From Verrucomicrobiaceae bacterium (GTDB lineage Bacteria > Verrucomicrobiota > Verrucomicrobiia > Verrucomicrobiales > DEV007), in the NCBI GenBank assembly GCA_024229495.1, contig JAAESJ010000345.1, positions 1 through 51,553 on the forward strand: a stretch of 51,553 nucleotides of DNA, read 5' to 3'. The notes below the pieces were generated by a model, which saw nothing but the letters and a program-made list of their open reading frames with translations, did no database searches and was not told the DNA's origin. The position numbers and the translations under genes are program-made. Shown one piece after another: positions 15,197 to 23,882 of this stretch. Positions within the stretch are counted from its first letter, which is position 1. Each line of letters starts with the position of its first letter.

Positions 15197-18100
15197 ATGT
15201 CCGAAACAGAATCAGGAACAGAATCAATGCATGAGCTGACAGTATTGCTCTTTACTGATATTGTCGGATCGGTTGAGTTACAGCAACGCCTTGGGACTGA
15301 GGCATACACCAAAGTGGTCGCGCGTCATGATGCTTTGATCCAGTTTGCTTTCGAGCAAGCAGGCACTCCGCCTATTATTCTTAAGGAGACGGGAGACGGG
15401 GTGTTGGCAAAGTTTGTCACGGCGAGTGATGCGGTGAACGCTGCGCTTCGCATTCAGGCGTTGTTTTCTCGTGAGGAATGGGAGATTGCCCGGTTGCAGG
15501 TGCGCATTGGAATCCATCTTGGCCAAGTGACTGAAATGTCTGAGGAGATTACCGGGGACCGGCGCGCAGTAGGCATGGCCATCAACCTTGCCTCGCGAGT
15601 AATGGATCTTGCCGAGCCTAGTCAGATTCTTACAACGCGTTCGGTGTTCGATGATGCCCGGCAGTTCATTTCGGCTCATCCTGCGATTGGCGATGAGAGC
15701 TTCAGCCTTCCCGAGTTGCAGTGGCCGGCACACGGTCGTTATCGTTTCAAGGGGTATGATACCCCATTGGATGTGTTCGAGGTTGGAGCCGAGGGTATCG
15801 CCCCCTTGAGGGTTCCCTCGGGAAGCAACAAGGCAGAACGTGATGTGGGCGCTGATGGAGAAGCGATTCTTGGCTGGCGTCCCGGGGTCGGATTGTCTAT
15901 TCCGCGTCGCAAGAACTGGGAAGTAATCCGTAAAATAGGGGTTGGAGGAAGCGGTGAAGTTTGGCTGATTGAACACAAGACCACAAAAGAACAACGTGCG
16001 TTCAAGTTTTGTTTCGACGCACAACGATTGCAATCATTCAAGCGTGAACTGACTTTATTGCGCTTGTTGCGTGATGCCCTTGGAAAGCGCAATGACATCG
16101 CTTCCCTGTATGAAGTCTCCGTTGAAGAGCCTCCCTTTTATCTCGAGAGTGAATTCGTAGAGACGGGAAACCTTGTCGAGTGGGCCGAATCGCAGGGAGG
16201 TATTAATAAGGTGCCGATAGAAGACAGGCTAGATATGTTCGCCAAGATCGTTCGTGCGGTTGATGCGGCGCATTCTGTGGGGATTATCCATAAGGATATC
16301 AAACCTTCGAATATATTGATTGCTGTTGAGGCGGGGAAGATTTTGCCCCGTCTTGCAGATTTTGGTGTTGGTCAATTGGCAAGTACTGCCGAAATACACC
16401 GTCTTGATATCACCCAGGCTGGATTTACCGGAGAAGTGGATTTAAGCGGGGATTCGACCCTTTCCGGTACCCAGCTTTATTTTCCCCCTGAATATCTTGT
16501 TGGCCAGGAACCTTCTGTTCAGGGAGATGTGTATGCTCTGGGGATTATTCTCTATCAGCTGGTCACAGGTGACCTGTCCAAGCCGCTGGGGTCCGGTTGG
16601 CAGAGAGATGTTGAGGATGACTTGTTGCGTGAGGATATAGAGCGGTGTGTGGATATGGATCCTCTACGGCGGTTTGCAAGTGCTCAAGGATTGGCTGAGC
16701 GGATTTTGAGCCTGGATGAGAGGCGTGTTATTGCCAAGGCGGAGGAGATACGCCATCTTCTTTCCGTGCGCCGGCGACGGTTGCTTATTCTGACGGGAGT
16801 GGGAATGGCTATTCTCGGTATTATTGCAACCTTCCTCGGATTTGCGTATTTGCAGCAGAAGGAACTTGAATTACAGGCCAGGACGACTGCTAGAGAGCAG
16901 CGTGAGCTGAAGTCACAGGCGAGAACCACGGCCAGTGATCTGGACTTTCAGATTGCCGGGAACCTTCTTGAACAGGATCGATCTGCTGCCGCTGTGGCTC
17001 ATCTCTCCCGAGCCATTCGCTATAATCCGGAAAATTCAGCGGCAGCACAAAAACTTATGGCCACACTGGCTGCGCGTAACTTCATGCGGCCGGATCGTGC
17101 TCCTTTTAGCATGGGCGGGGCGGGACAATTAATTACGACACATGCAATGGCAGTTTCCCCGGATGGCACAAAGCTTGCCTCCGTGTATGCCCTTGGACAA
17201 AAGGTTGGCATATGGGATTTAAGCAGTGGAGAATTTTTGGCCAAGGATTTGAATCCCGGTGGGGGGCGCTGTAGCAGGTTGGCGTTTGACGCCTCAGGAG
17301 AGAATTTGCTGACAAGCAGTCTGGGAGCGTTGCGATTCTGGAATACGGATAACGGTAAGATGGAAAAGGAGATCAAGGCCGGCAAGGCCCTGTTAAGCAG
17401 GGATGGGCGTTACTGGTTAAGGCAGTTTGGTAATCCGAAATTCTCCTTATGGGATTTGGAGAATAATACGCAAATAGAGGAATCCATTCCTGAATTGGGT
17501 CGCGCACCTCGCGAGTTCGCCTTTGCTTCTGATGGGAAGCAGCTTCTCGCTTTAAGCCTGCATCAAGTCGGGCAGACATTTGAACGCGTAGTTTCACTGA
17601 TTAATCTTGATAGGCCTGACAAGAGTCAACCTCAATGGGATGAGCTCTTGCGTTTTAAGGATTCCTATACAGCCCCTCAGCTGTTGCATACCAGTGAGGA
17701 TTTCTCATTGATGGCATTGGCATTGGAAGACGGATCTGTCGATGTCTGGAGCTTGCCGGATGGCAAGTTAATACAAACCTTTCCTAAGCCTGGCGATCAG
17801 GTCATCACGATGCAATTTAGTCGTGATGGAGGGAAACTGGTTATTGGTTACCTGGGAAATGCTGCCTTGATATGGGATATGATAACAGGCGCGCCGGTTG
17901 GAGCGCCATTGCATCATGATGGCGGGGTGGTTGGAATCTGGATGAGCCCAAATGGAATCAGTGTTGTTACAGGATCGCTCGACATGACTACAAGAGCATG
18001 GGATCTCGGGAGTGGGATAGCATTGACCGAGCCAATGCATCACAGCGATACCCCGGTGGGGGCGGAGTTTCTTGATGGAGGCCGCCGGTTGGTCACTACT

Positions 18101-19576
18101 TCTTTTGATGGGTTGGCTTGGGCATGGGATCTGGAGGGTAGTGAGGCGTTGAGTATACCTATTGATGTTCCTGATGAGCACATAGCGGCTGTTTCAGTTG
18201 GTGGTGAGATGTATGCAAAAGTCGTTAATGCAAAGACCCTGAAGGTATTGAGCCTGGGCACCAGGACTTCTATTTGTCCTGACATCAGACATGATTCAGA
18301 GATTCAACTTGCCCAGTTCAGCAAAGATGGCACACGATTGTCTTCCTTTTCCCAGGGGCAGGTTAAACTTACCAGCCTAGAAGATGGAGCAACCATTACT
18401 CATCAATTAAAAGGTGGCGGGGAAAGGATTTGGCAGATTGGCCCGAATGGCAATTGTGTTATCACTGCGGATAAAGGGCCCAGGGATAAGGGGCTGACGG
18501 GATTCAATGTAACGAATTTCAGTGCTGGAAATGCAGAATCCATTCGGTTTGAAATGAGAGGAAAGGTTACTGCTGTTGCCATTCATGATGATGGAGAACG
18601 TCTGGCAATCTCAACGAATAGTGGTGGCTGGTTATCTGAGAGGTCAGCTGAAGGGGAGTATGAGCATCGGCCGTTTGATGCCCTTAGATACGCAATTTCA
18701 ATGGAATTCAATCATGATGGCACCCGCCTTTTGTGTGGACGTATTGATTATACTGCGCGTGTTTTCCGGATCGCTGACCAGCAGTTGGTCAGCGACCCAT
18801 TGAGGCATTCTGGTCCGGTGGTTGCCGTTGCTTTTGGCCTGGATGGTTACGATAAGGAGCTTGTCGTAACCTTGTCTTCAACCTTTGAGGACGAGGTGGG
18901 TGAACAGTCATTGCAGCTTTGGGATACGGACACGGGAGAGTCTCTTACTCCTACTATTAAAATAGAAGGCCCCAGCGCTAACCTGTGGACTGAATTCTCT
19001 CCGGTTCGTGTTGGGATGGGGGAAGAGGGCAGGCAATTATCTGTTGTTTTCAAAGAGGGGATGGCTTCCCTGTGGGACGTTTTCCCGGCCATTAATGGCA
19101 AGGTTCCATCCTGGTTAAGTGACCTCGGCGAGTCGGTGGCTGGCAGGAAGCTGGCAGATAATGGCAGATGGGTTAATGTAACATTTGATGAGTATGAAAC
19201 TTCTCGTGAGCAGGTGTTCCAGCGTGAGACTGCCGGGGGATTGGGAAATTGGGCCAAGTGGCTCATGACGAGGCCTGCAGAACGTCCCACATCGCCCAAT
19301 TCCCGGATAGGAGTGAGGGAATGGATAGCTCGGCTGACGAGGTCTAGCAATATTGCAGAATTGCGCTTGGCTCTTCGGCTGTGTCCGGATCATCCGACGA
19401 TGAAAGCATTGCTTGCTGAGAAGCTGTTTATACAATCAGCGGATTCATCCGAGGCGGAATGGTTCCTTAATTCAGCAAGTGAATTCTTTGAGTCTCCGCC
19501 AACGAAATTACCTCAACATGTCAGTGATTTTCAATACAGGCAGGGCGAGGAAGCTCTTGAACGTATTAAAAAATGA
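15197..19576 (+). CDS. Class III cyclase / Ser-Thr kinase / WD40 membrane signalling protein
   Basis: A 1459-residue multidomain protein. Residues 12-200 form a class III adenylate/guanylate cyclase homology domain with both metal Asp residues (Asp21 in LFTDIVGS, Asp67 in KETGDG), Lys63, and the Asn130/Arg134 pair (INLASR), so it looks catalytically complete. Residues 240-510 form a Ser/Thr kinase: glycine loop IGVGGSGEVW, Lys270 (AFK), Glu284, HKDIKPSN at 365-372 (Asp367), DFG at 388-390 and a PPE motif at 430-432. A TPR-like segment at about 585-620 follows one transmembrane helix at about 528-552. The rest holds at least nine WD-type blades (IWDLSSG, LWDLENN, IWDMITG, AWDLGSG, LWDTDTG and others) and a helical C-terminus. 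By the usual topology the catalytic domains are cytosolic and the WD40 region is outside. A kinase and a cyclase in one chain could couple phosphorylation to a cyclic nucleotide; this is inference. Confidence 0.9.
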   Translation: MSETESGTESMHELTVLLFTDIVGSVELQQRLGTEAYTKVVARHDALIQFAFEQAGTPPIILKETGDGVLAKFVTASDAVNAALRIQALFSREEWEIARLQVRIGIHLGQVTEMSEEITGDRRAVGMAINLASRVMDLAEPSQILTTRSVFDDARQFISAHPAIGDESFSLPELQWPAHGRYRFKGYDTPLDVFEVGAEGIAPLRVPSGSNKAERDVGADGEAILGWRPGVGLSIPRRKNWEVIRKIGVGGSGEVWLIEHKTTKEQRAFKFCFDAQRLQSFKRELTLLRLLRDALGKRNDIASLYEVSVEEPPFYLESEFVETGNLVEWAESQGGINKVPIEDRLDMFAKIVRAVDAAHSVGIIHKDIKPSNILIAVEAGKILPRLADFGVGQLASTAEIHRLDITQAGFTGEVDLSGDSTLSGTQLYFPPEYLVGQEPSVQGDVYALGIILYQLVTGDLSKPLGSGWQRDVEDDLLREDIERCVDMDPLRRFASAQGLAERILSLDERRVIAKAEEIRHLLSVRRRRLLILTGVGMAILGIIATFLGFAYLQQKELELQARTTAREQRELKSQARTTASDLDFQIAGNLLEQDRSAAAVAHLSRAIRYNPENSAAAQKLMATLAARNFMRPDRAPFSMGGAGQLITTHAMAVSPDGTKLASVYALGQKVGIWDLSSGEFLAKDLNPGGGRCSRLAFDASGENLLTSSLGALRFWNTDNGKMEKEIKAGKALLSRDGRYWLRQFGNPKFSLWDLENNTQIEESIPELGRAPREFAFASDGKQLLALSLHQVGQTFERVVSLINLDRPDKSQPQWDELLRFKDSYTAPQLLHTSEDFSLMALALEDGSVDVWSLPDGKLIQTFPKPGDQVITMQFSRDGGKLVIGYLGNAALIWDMITGAPVGAPLHHDGGVVGIWMSPNGISVVTGSLDMTTRAWDLGSGIALTEPMHHSDTPVGAEFLDGGRRLVTTSFDGLAWAWDLEGSEALSIPIDVPDEHIAAVSVGGEMYAKVVNAKTLKVLSLGTRTSICPDIRHDSEIQLAQFSKDGTRLSSFSQGQVKLTSLEDGATITHQLKGGGERIWQIGPNGNCVITADKGPRDKGLTGFNVTNFSAGNAESIRFEMRGKVTAVAIHDDGERLAISTNSGGWLSERSAEGEYEHRPFDALRYAISMEFNHDGTRLLCGRIDYTARVFRIADQQLVSDPLRHSGPVVAVAFGLDGYDKELVVTLSSTFEDEVGEQSLQLWDTDTGESLTPTIKIEGPSANLWTEFSPVRVGMGEEGRQLSVVFKEGMASLWDVFPAINGKVPSWLSDLGESVAGRKLADNGRWVNVTFDEYETSREQVFQRETAGGLGNWAKWLMTRPAERPTSPNSRIGVREWIARLTRSSNIAELRLALRLCPDHPTMKALLAEKLFIQSADSSEAEWFLNSASEFFESPPTKLPQHVSDFQYRQGEEALERIKK

Positions 19577-19592
19577 TGACTGTAGGTTCAGG

Positions 19593-20331
19593 TTATGGGC
19601 GTCGATGCTTGTTGAACCATTCAAAAAGCTCAGGGGTGGCATAAGCCGCAGACCAACTGTTGTGGCCGACGTGCTTGAGTGTCGTGAAGCGAACCTTTTT
19701 GCCGCCGGACTTTTGGATTGCCTCGACGATTTCCAGGGATCGTTGATAGGGCACGGCGCGGTCCTCGGTGCCGTGGAATGCCCACACGGGAACACTTTTT
19801 AATTTCATTGCGTCCTTAGGATCCCCGGCGCCACAGATGGGTGCTACGGCAGCGAAGAGTTTTCCATGTTCTGCAGCCAGCTTCCATGAACCGTATCCAC
19901 CCATGCTCAGGCCCGTCAGGTAAATGCGTTGCGAGTCTACTGGAAAGCTCTTGCTGATATGGGCAAGTAAATCCAGAACTGCCTGTAGCTGGCCTGCAGA
20001 AGTCCAGCGCTGGTCTGCGGGGCATTGAGGAGAGATAATGATATATGGTAGGTTGTCACCTCTTGCTGCCATTCGCGGGGGGCCCCATTTCGCCACGATG
20101 CTCAATGGACCCCGGCTTTCGCCACGACCATGGAGAAACAGGATTACCGGCCATTTTTCTGTTGATTTAGCATCAAATTTCTTTGGCAAGTAGAGCAGGT
20201 AGGGAACGGATGTACCTGATGCCAGCTTAAATGATTGCTCGACCTGGGAACCAGATGAGGGATTATTCAGAATAAGCAACGGCTGATAAAATGATGCTGG
20301 ATAGAAGGAAGGATTTAAGTGAAAGGGGCAT
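19593..20331 (-). pseudogene. Secreted alpha/beta hydrolase (predicted peptidase-like), apparently frameshifted
   Basis: The main frame (19593 to at least about 20262) encodes an alpha/beta hydrolase of the prolyl-oligopeptidase/COG4099 type: WPVILFLHGRGESRG, nucleophile elbow GLSMGGYGS, acid Asp in FHGTEDRAVPY, and His in HVGHNSW. In that frame the N-terminus reaches only a TTG at 20450 through residues that do not look like protein. In the -1 frame an ATG at 20331 begins a convincing signal peptide (MPLSLKSFLLSSIILSAVAY) that hits a TAA at 20263-20265, exactly where the mature domain would begin. One extra base near 20260-20270 would explain both. The gene is therefore either a recent pseudogene or carries a sequencing indel. 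A translated but non-secreted form from the TTG is a less likely alternative. Confidence 0.65.
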
Positions 20332-20499
20332 AAAGGCGGGAATGGTTTCTTTGATATGAGGCTTAGGATTACACCATATTTCTTTTTTGTTGCGATGAGC
20401 AACGCATGGATCAGGCGGGCAGTTGCCTGCTGTGTCCGGAAAAGCCTCAATATTGCTTTTTAGGAGGTTTTCGTCGTGATCTTAACGGCTTAAATCCTA

Positions 20500-20535
20500 T
20501 AATGAAGAGAAATATCCACACATTTCTCTTCATTA
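20500..20535. repeat. Perfect 14-bp inverted repeat upstream of the DUF1080 gene
   Basis: Left arm TAATGAAGAGAAAT (20500-20513), 8-base loop, right arm ATTTCTCTTCATTA (20522-20535), with no mismatch. It ends 19 bases before the DUF1080 ATG and lies between divergent genes, so neither neighbour needs a terminator here. It could be an operator for a dimeric regulator, or a 5' leader hairpin controlling translation or mRNA stability. Confidence 0.6.
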
Positions 20536-20554
20536 CTAATCCTTACCAATACTC

Positions 20555-21310
20555 ATGAAACAAAATGCACCTTATTTTGTTGTTCTTAGCGTGGCATTTT
20601 TTTGCTGCATCATCCTTACAAAATTGTATTCCAATGAACAGGAATCACCATCAACTGATGCTTTAAAGAAGGCCTTTATCGATGGTAAGGGCGAGGGATG
20701 GATGCCATTGAGCGGCAAGGACTTTGTCAATGTGAATTGTGCAGAGAACACCTGGCGCTGGGAGGATGGGCATGCCTTCTGCACAGGCAAACCTGTTGGC
20801 GTGATTCGCATGAAGAATCCAATTAAGAATTTTGAATTGGTATGCGAGTGGATGCACAAGAAGGATGGAGGTAATTCCGGTGTCTTCGTGTGGGCAAGTC
20901 CGGCTTCCATCAAGAATCTGGAAGCAGGGAGGGGAAGGCTTCCTCATGGAATTGAAGTTCAGGTTCTTGACCTGGGGTATGCGGAAAAATACACCAAAAA
21001 GCACAAAAAGCCGGCAGACTGGTTTACTTCACACGGGGATGTTTTTCCAACCGGTCCGGCAAAAATGAAACCGTTTCCGCCGGTGGCTCCAAATGGCAAA
21101 CGCAGTTTTCCCAGTAAGGAACTGACCAAGGGGATTAATCAGTGGAACCATTATTACGTTCGAGCCATTAACGGTGAGGTGCGACTCTGGGTTAACGGCG
21201 AGGAGGTTTCGGGGGGTACCGGTTGCAAGCCCGCAGAAGGATACCTTTGTCTTGAGAGCGAAGGTTCACCGGTGGAGTTCAAGAATATCCGTATCCGGGA
21301 ATTGCCTTAA
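20555..21310 (+). CDS. DUF1080 (3-keto-disaccharide hydrolase) domain protein
   Basis: A 251-residue protein with an N-terminal hydrophobic signal or anchor (about residues 8-24, FVVLSVAFFCCIILTKLY) and one DUF1080 jelly-roll domain. Conserved elements are GWMPLSGKDF, the TWRWEDGHAFCTG strand pair, FELVCEWMHKKDGGNSGVFVWA, GIEVQVLDLGY, and the C-terminal WNHYYVRAINGEVRLWVNGEEVSGG. Members of this family are linked to hydrolysis of 3-keto-sugars and are strongly expanded in Verrucomicrobiota and Planctomycetes, often with Gfo/Idh oxidoreductases that make the 3-keto substrate. Such an oxidoreductase lies about 5 kb away. The two Cys in the leader do not form a clear lipobox. Confidence 0.88.
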   Translation: MKQNAPYFVVLSVAFFCCIILTKLYSNEQESPSTDALKKAFIDGKGEGWMPLSGKDFVNVNCAENTWRWEDGHAFCTGKPVGVIRMKNPIKNFELVCEWMHKKDGGNSGVFVWASPASIKNLEAGRGRLPHGIEVQVLDLGYAEKYTKKHKKPADWFTSHGDVFPTGPAKMKPFPPVAPNGKRSFPSKELTKGINQWNHYYVRAINGEVRLWVNGEEVSGGTGCKPAEGYLCLESEGSPVEFKNIRIRELP

Positions 21311-21487
21311 AAGTCATCATGTTCCCGGGCATATGGATATGGTGCTGGGAGTAGCACAATGCCAGGAGAGTAGGTCAGTGAGGATGATCACAAGGAAACC
21401 TTGAGGTCTTGCCGTCCTGCAATAGATGACATTCCGGCAATGCTTACTTTTGCGCGCATGCTCCTGATGGGCCAACAATCGTGATTT

Positions 21488-21507
21488 ACGCGTTCCGTTG
21501 AACGCGT
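21488..21507. other. Hairpin between convergent DUF1080 and dxs genes
   Basis: ACGCGTTC-CGTT-GAACGCGT forms an 8-bp perfect stem with a 4-base loop, 19 bases past the dxs stop. Neither strand has a T-run after it, so it is only a weak terminator candidate. The rest of the 216-base intergenic stretch (21311-21526) shows nothing else recognisable. Confidence 0.4.
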
Positions 21508-21526
21508 CGAACGGCCTCTCGTGCGC

Positions 21527-23464
21527 TTATTCTACCTGGGCGATGTCGCGTAAGGATTTCTTCTCCGGTGCGCGCCTGTTAAGGTGCTTGGTGATTCTGG
21601 TAATGGCACATTCAGAAGTGAGGTCATGTTTTTCACGTAAAACAGGGATGTTTCCATGTTCAATGAATTCATCAGGCCAGCCTATTCTCACTACCGGGGT
21701 CTTGATTCCTGCATCATTCAGGTGCTCGATGACTGCCGCTCCAAAGCCGTTTTTCAGCACGTGATCCTCGAAGCTGCAGATTACCTTTACCTTGCCAGCC
21801 ATTTCCTCAATTGCCTTGGTATCCAAAGGTTTGATGAATCGTGGGTTCATGAGGGATACAGAGTGTCCCATCGCTTCAAGTTTTTCCCGGGTTTCCTCCG
21901 CTAGCGAGAAGAGATTTCCAAGCCCGATAAGTCCTACATCGTCTCCATCAGTGATAAGTTCGGCCTTTCCAATCCGGAGCCTTTCGGGTTCAAGTTTTGG
22001 TTTTGCGCCGCTACCGGCACCTCGGGGATAGCGGACGGCAATTGGTCCGTCATTGTAACAGGCCATTGTCCATAGCATGTCAATGAACTCCTCCTCGTCT
22101 TTGGGTTGCATAAAAACGAAGTTTGGCACGTGACGCAGATAACCGATATCAAACAGTCCATGGTGGGTAGGACCGTCATCGCCAGAAAGTCCTGCGCGAT
22201 CCATGCAGATCCTCACCGGCAGGTTCTGTATGCCAATATCGTGCACCAGCATATCAAAGGCCCTCTGCATGAATGTCGAATAGATGGTTAGGAATGGCTT
22301 AATCCCCTGGGTTGCAAGACCGCTTGCAAAAAGCGCGGCATGTTCTTCGGCGATTCCCACATCAAAATATCTGGCAGCAACATCCTTGTCGTCACGGAAT
22401 GCTGAGAGGCCGGTTCCCCCCGGCATGGCTGCTGTAATTGCCGTAATTTTATTGTCTTTTCTGGCGAACCGGGTCAGGAATTTCCCGTAGAGCTCGGAGT
22501 AGGTTGGCGTGTCGCTGGCGGCGGTTTCACCGGTTTCAATTTTGTATTTTCCGAGGCCATGGAACTTGTCAGGTTTGTCCAGGGCAGGTTTGTAGCCGCG
22601 CCCTTTTTCCGTAATAATGTGCAGGATGACCGGCTCTTTTTGTTCCTTGAGAAACTCAAAAGTTTTAATCAATAAGGGCAGGTCATGTCCATCGATAGGG
22701 CCATAATAACGCAAGCCAAATTCCTCAAATATCACACTCGGAACCAGGACATTTTTGGCTCCTTCTTCAACTTTTGCAGCGATGCGGCGGGCTTGTTTGC
22801 CCATGATTTTCTCTACGAAATTGGCAGCAGCATCATGGAGGCCGGCGTAGGTTTTACTGGTCGTGATCTTGTTGAAATATTTTGCAATGGCGCCAACATT
22901 TTTGTCGATTGACCATTCATTGTCGTTAAGAACGACAATGAATGGGCTGTTGAGGCTGGCGATATTGTTTAGTGCCTCGAATGTGGGGCCACAAGTGAAG
23001 GCTGCATCTCCGGCAACGGCGATAACATGGTTATTTTCTTGCTTGAGCTCCCGTGCTGCAGCCATTCCCAGCGCGGCAGATAGTGCGGTTCCTGCATGCC
23101 CGGCGCCATAACAATCGTGCTCATTTTCCTTGCGAAGGAGAAAGCCGTTGAGTCCCTCGTATTGGCGGATGCTATGAATCCTGCTCCAGCGACCAGTGAG
23201 CATCTTATGGACATATCCTTGGTGAGAGACATCAAATAAAAATTTATCTTTTGGCGAGTTAAATACTTTGTGCAGGGCGATTGTGAGTTCAACCACGCCA
23301 AGATTTGGGCCGAGATGTCCACCGGTACGCGAGAGATTTTCAATCAGTTCACGGCGAATTTTTTCCGCAAGCGCAATGAGTTCCTGATCGGGTAGCGACT
23401 TAAGGTCTGCGGGGCTTCCTATGTCCGGCAAAGAACCGGGTTTAGAGGAGTTGGATTCCTTCAT
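21527..23464 (-). CDS. dxs: 1-deoxy-D-xylulose-5-phosphate synthase
   Basis: A 645-residue thiamine-diphosphate transketolase-like enzyme that condenses pyruvate and glyceraldehyde 3-phosphate, the entry step of the MEP isoprenoid pathway. Visible features are GGHLGPNLGVVELTIALH (His50), FDVSHQGYVHKMLTGR (His81), the ThDP motif GDAAF with NDNEWSI near 152-185, and a pyrimidine-binding/transketolase C-terminal part (VGIAEEHAALFASGLA). It departs from common Dxs at the normally DVGHQAYPHK block, so it is a somewhat divergent branch. An AGAGGA sequence lies 8 bases ahead of the ATG. Its start overlaps the end of xseB by 23 bases, so the two are cotranscribed, an arrangement common in other bacteria. 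Confidence 0.87.
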   Translation of the reverse strand: MKESNSSKPGSLPDIGSPADLKSLPDQELIALAEKIRRELIENLSRTGGHLGPNLGVVELTIALHKVFNSPKDKFLFDVSHQGYVHKMLTGRWSRIHSIRQYEGLNGFLLRKENEHDCYGAGHAGTALSAALGMAAARELKQENNHVIAVAGDAAFTCGPTFEALNNIASLNSPFIVVLNDNEWSIDKNVGAIAKYFNKITTSKTYAGLHDAAANFVEKIMGKQARRIAAKVEEGAKNVLVPSVIFEEFGLRYYGPIDGHDLPLLIKTFEFLKEQKEPVILHIITEKGRGYKPALDKPDKFHGLGKYKIETGETAASDTPTYSELYGKFLTRFARKDNKITAITAAMPGGTGLSAFRDDKDVAARYFDVGIAEEHAALFASGLATQGIKPFLTIYSTFMQRAFDMLVHDIGIQNLPVRICMDRAGLSGDDGPTHHGLFDIGYLRHVPNFVFMQPKDEEEFIDMLWTMACYNDGPIAVRYPRGAGSGAKPKLEPERLRIGKAELITDGDDVGLIGLGNLFSLAEETREKLEAMGHSVSLMNPRFIKPLDTKAIEEMAGKVKVICSFEDHVLKNGFGAAVIEHLNDAGIKTPVVRIGWPDEFIEHGNIPVLREKHDLTSECAITRITKHLNRRAPEKKSLRDIAQVE

Positions 23465-23783
23465 TTGGTTTTTCCTCTGCTTCTGCGGGGGGGGTGAGAG
23501 TTGCTTGTCCGGATTCCTGGATGGTGGAATTGCGCTCTTCGAGCGGGGTCAGGCAATTTTCTCCTGAACCGAGTTCTTTATTTATCTGATCAATTTTGGA
23601 ACGTGCTGTTTCAATGCGCTGCCGACATTGTTTTAAGAGCTGCGTTCCCTCTTCGTAGTCTTTTAACAGGTCATCAAGGGGAATGCGTTCGGTTTCCATG
23701 CGCTCGATGATGGTCTCGAGATTTTCCATGGCTTCCTCAAAGCGTAGTTCCTGCTTTTTTGGAGTTTTATTGGTACGGGGCAT
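23442..23783 (-). CDS. xseB: Exodeoxyribonuclease VII small subunit
   Basis: A 113-residue small subunit. The conserved core is RFEEAMENLETIIERMETERIPLDDLLKDYEEGTQLL, the two-helix XseB domain at about residues 13-75, followed by a Pro/Glu-rich C-terminal tail that is longer than the usual 70-80 residue protein. The frame also opens at a TTG at 23804; ATG 23783 (MPRTNKTPKK) is preferred. It pairs with XseA, not present here, to degrade single-stranded DNA to oligonucleotides. It overlaps dxs. Confidence 0.88.
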   Translation of the reverse strand: MPRTNKTPKKQELRFEEAMENLETIIERMETERIPLDDLLKDYEEGTQLLKQCRQRIETARSKIDQINKELGSGENCLTPLEERNSTIQESGQATLTPPAEAEEKPNEGIQLL

Positions 23784-23882
23784 AATGGATCGGGACTTAT
23801 TCAATCAGGCACAGTAGCATTCTCAGATCCGCACGAAAGTGAACTTTATTATCTTCGATAATGAGCCTGCGGGGATGGGGGA

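Noticed and set aside
15278..16033. Long minus-strand open frame (251 codons) inside the cyclase/kinase gene
   Set aside because: Antisense shadow: composition not protein-like, no family motif, and the plus strand encodes conserved domains.
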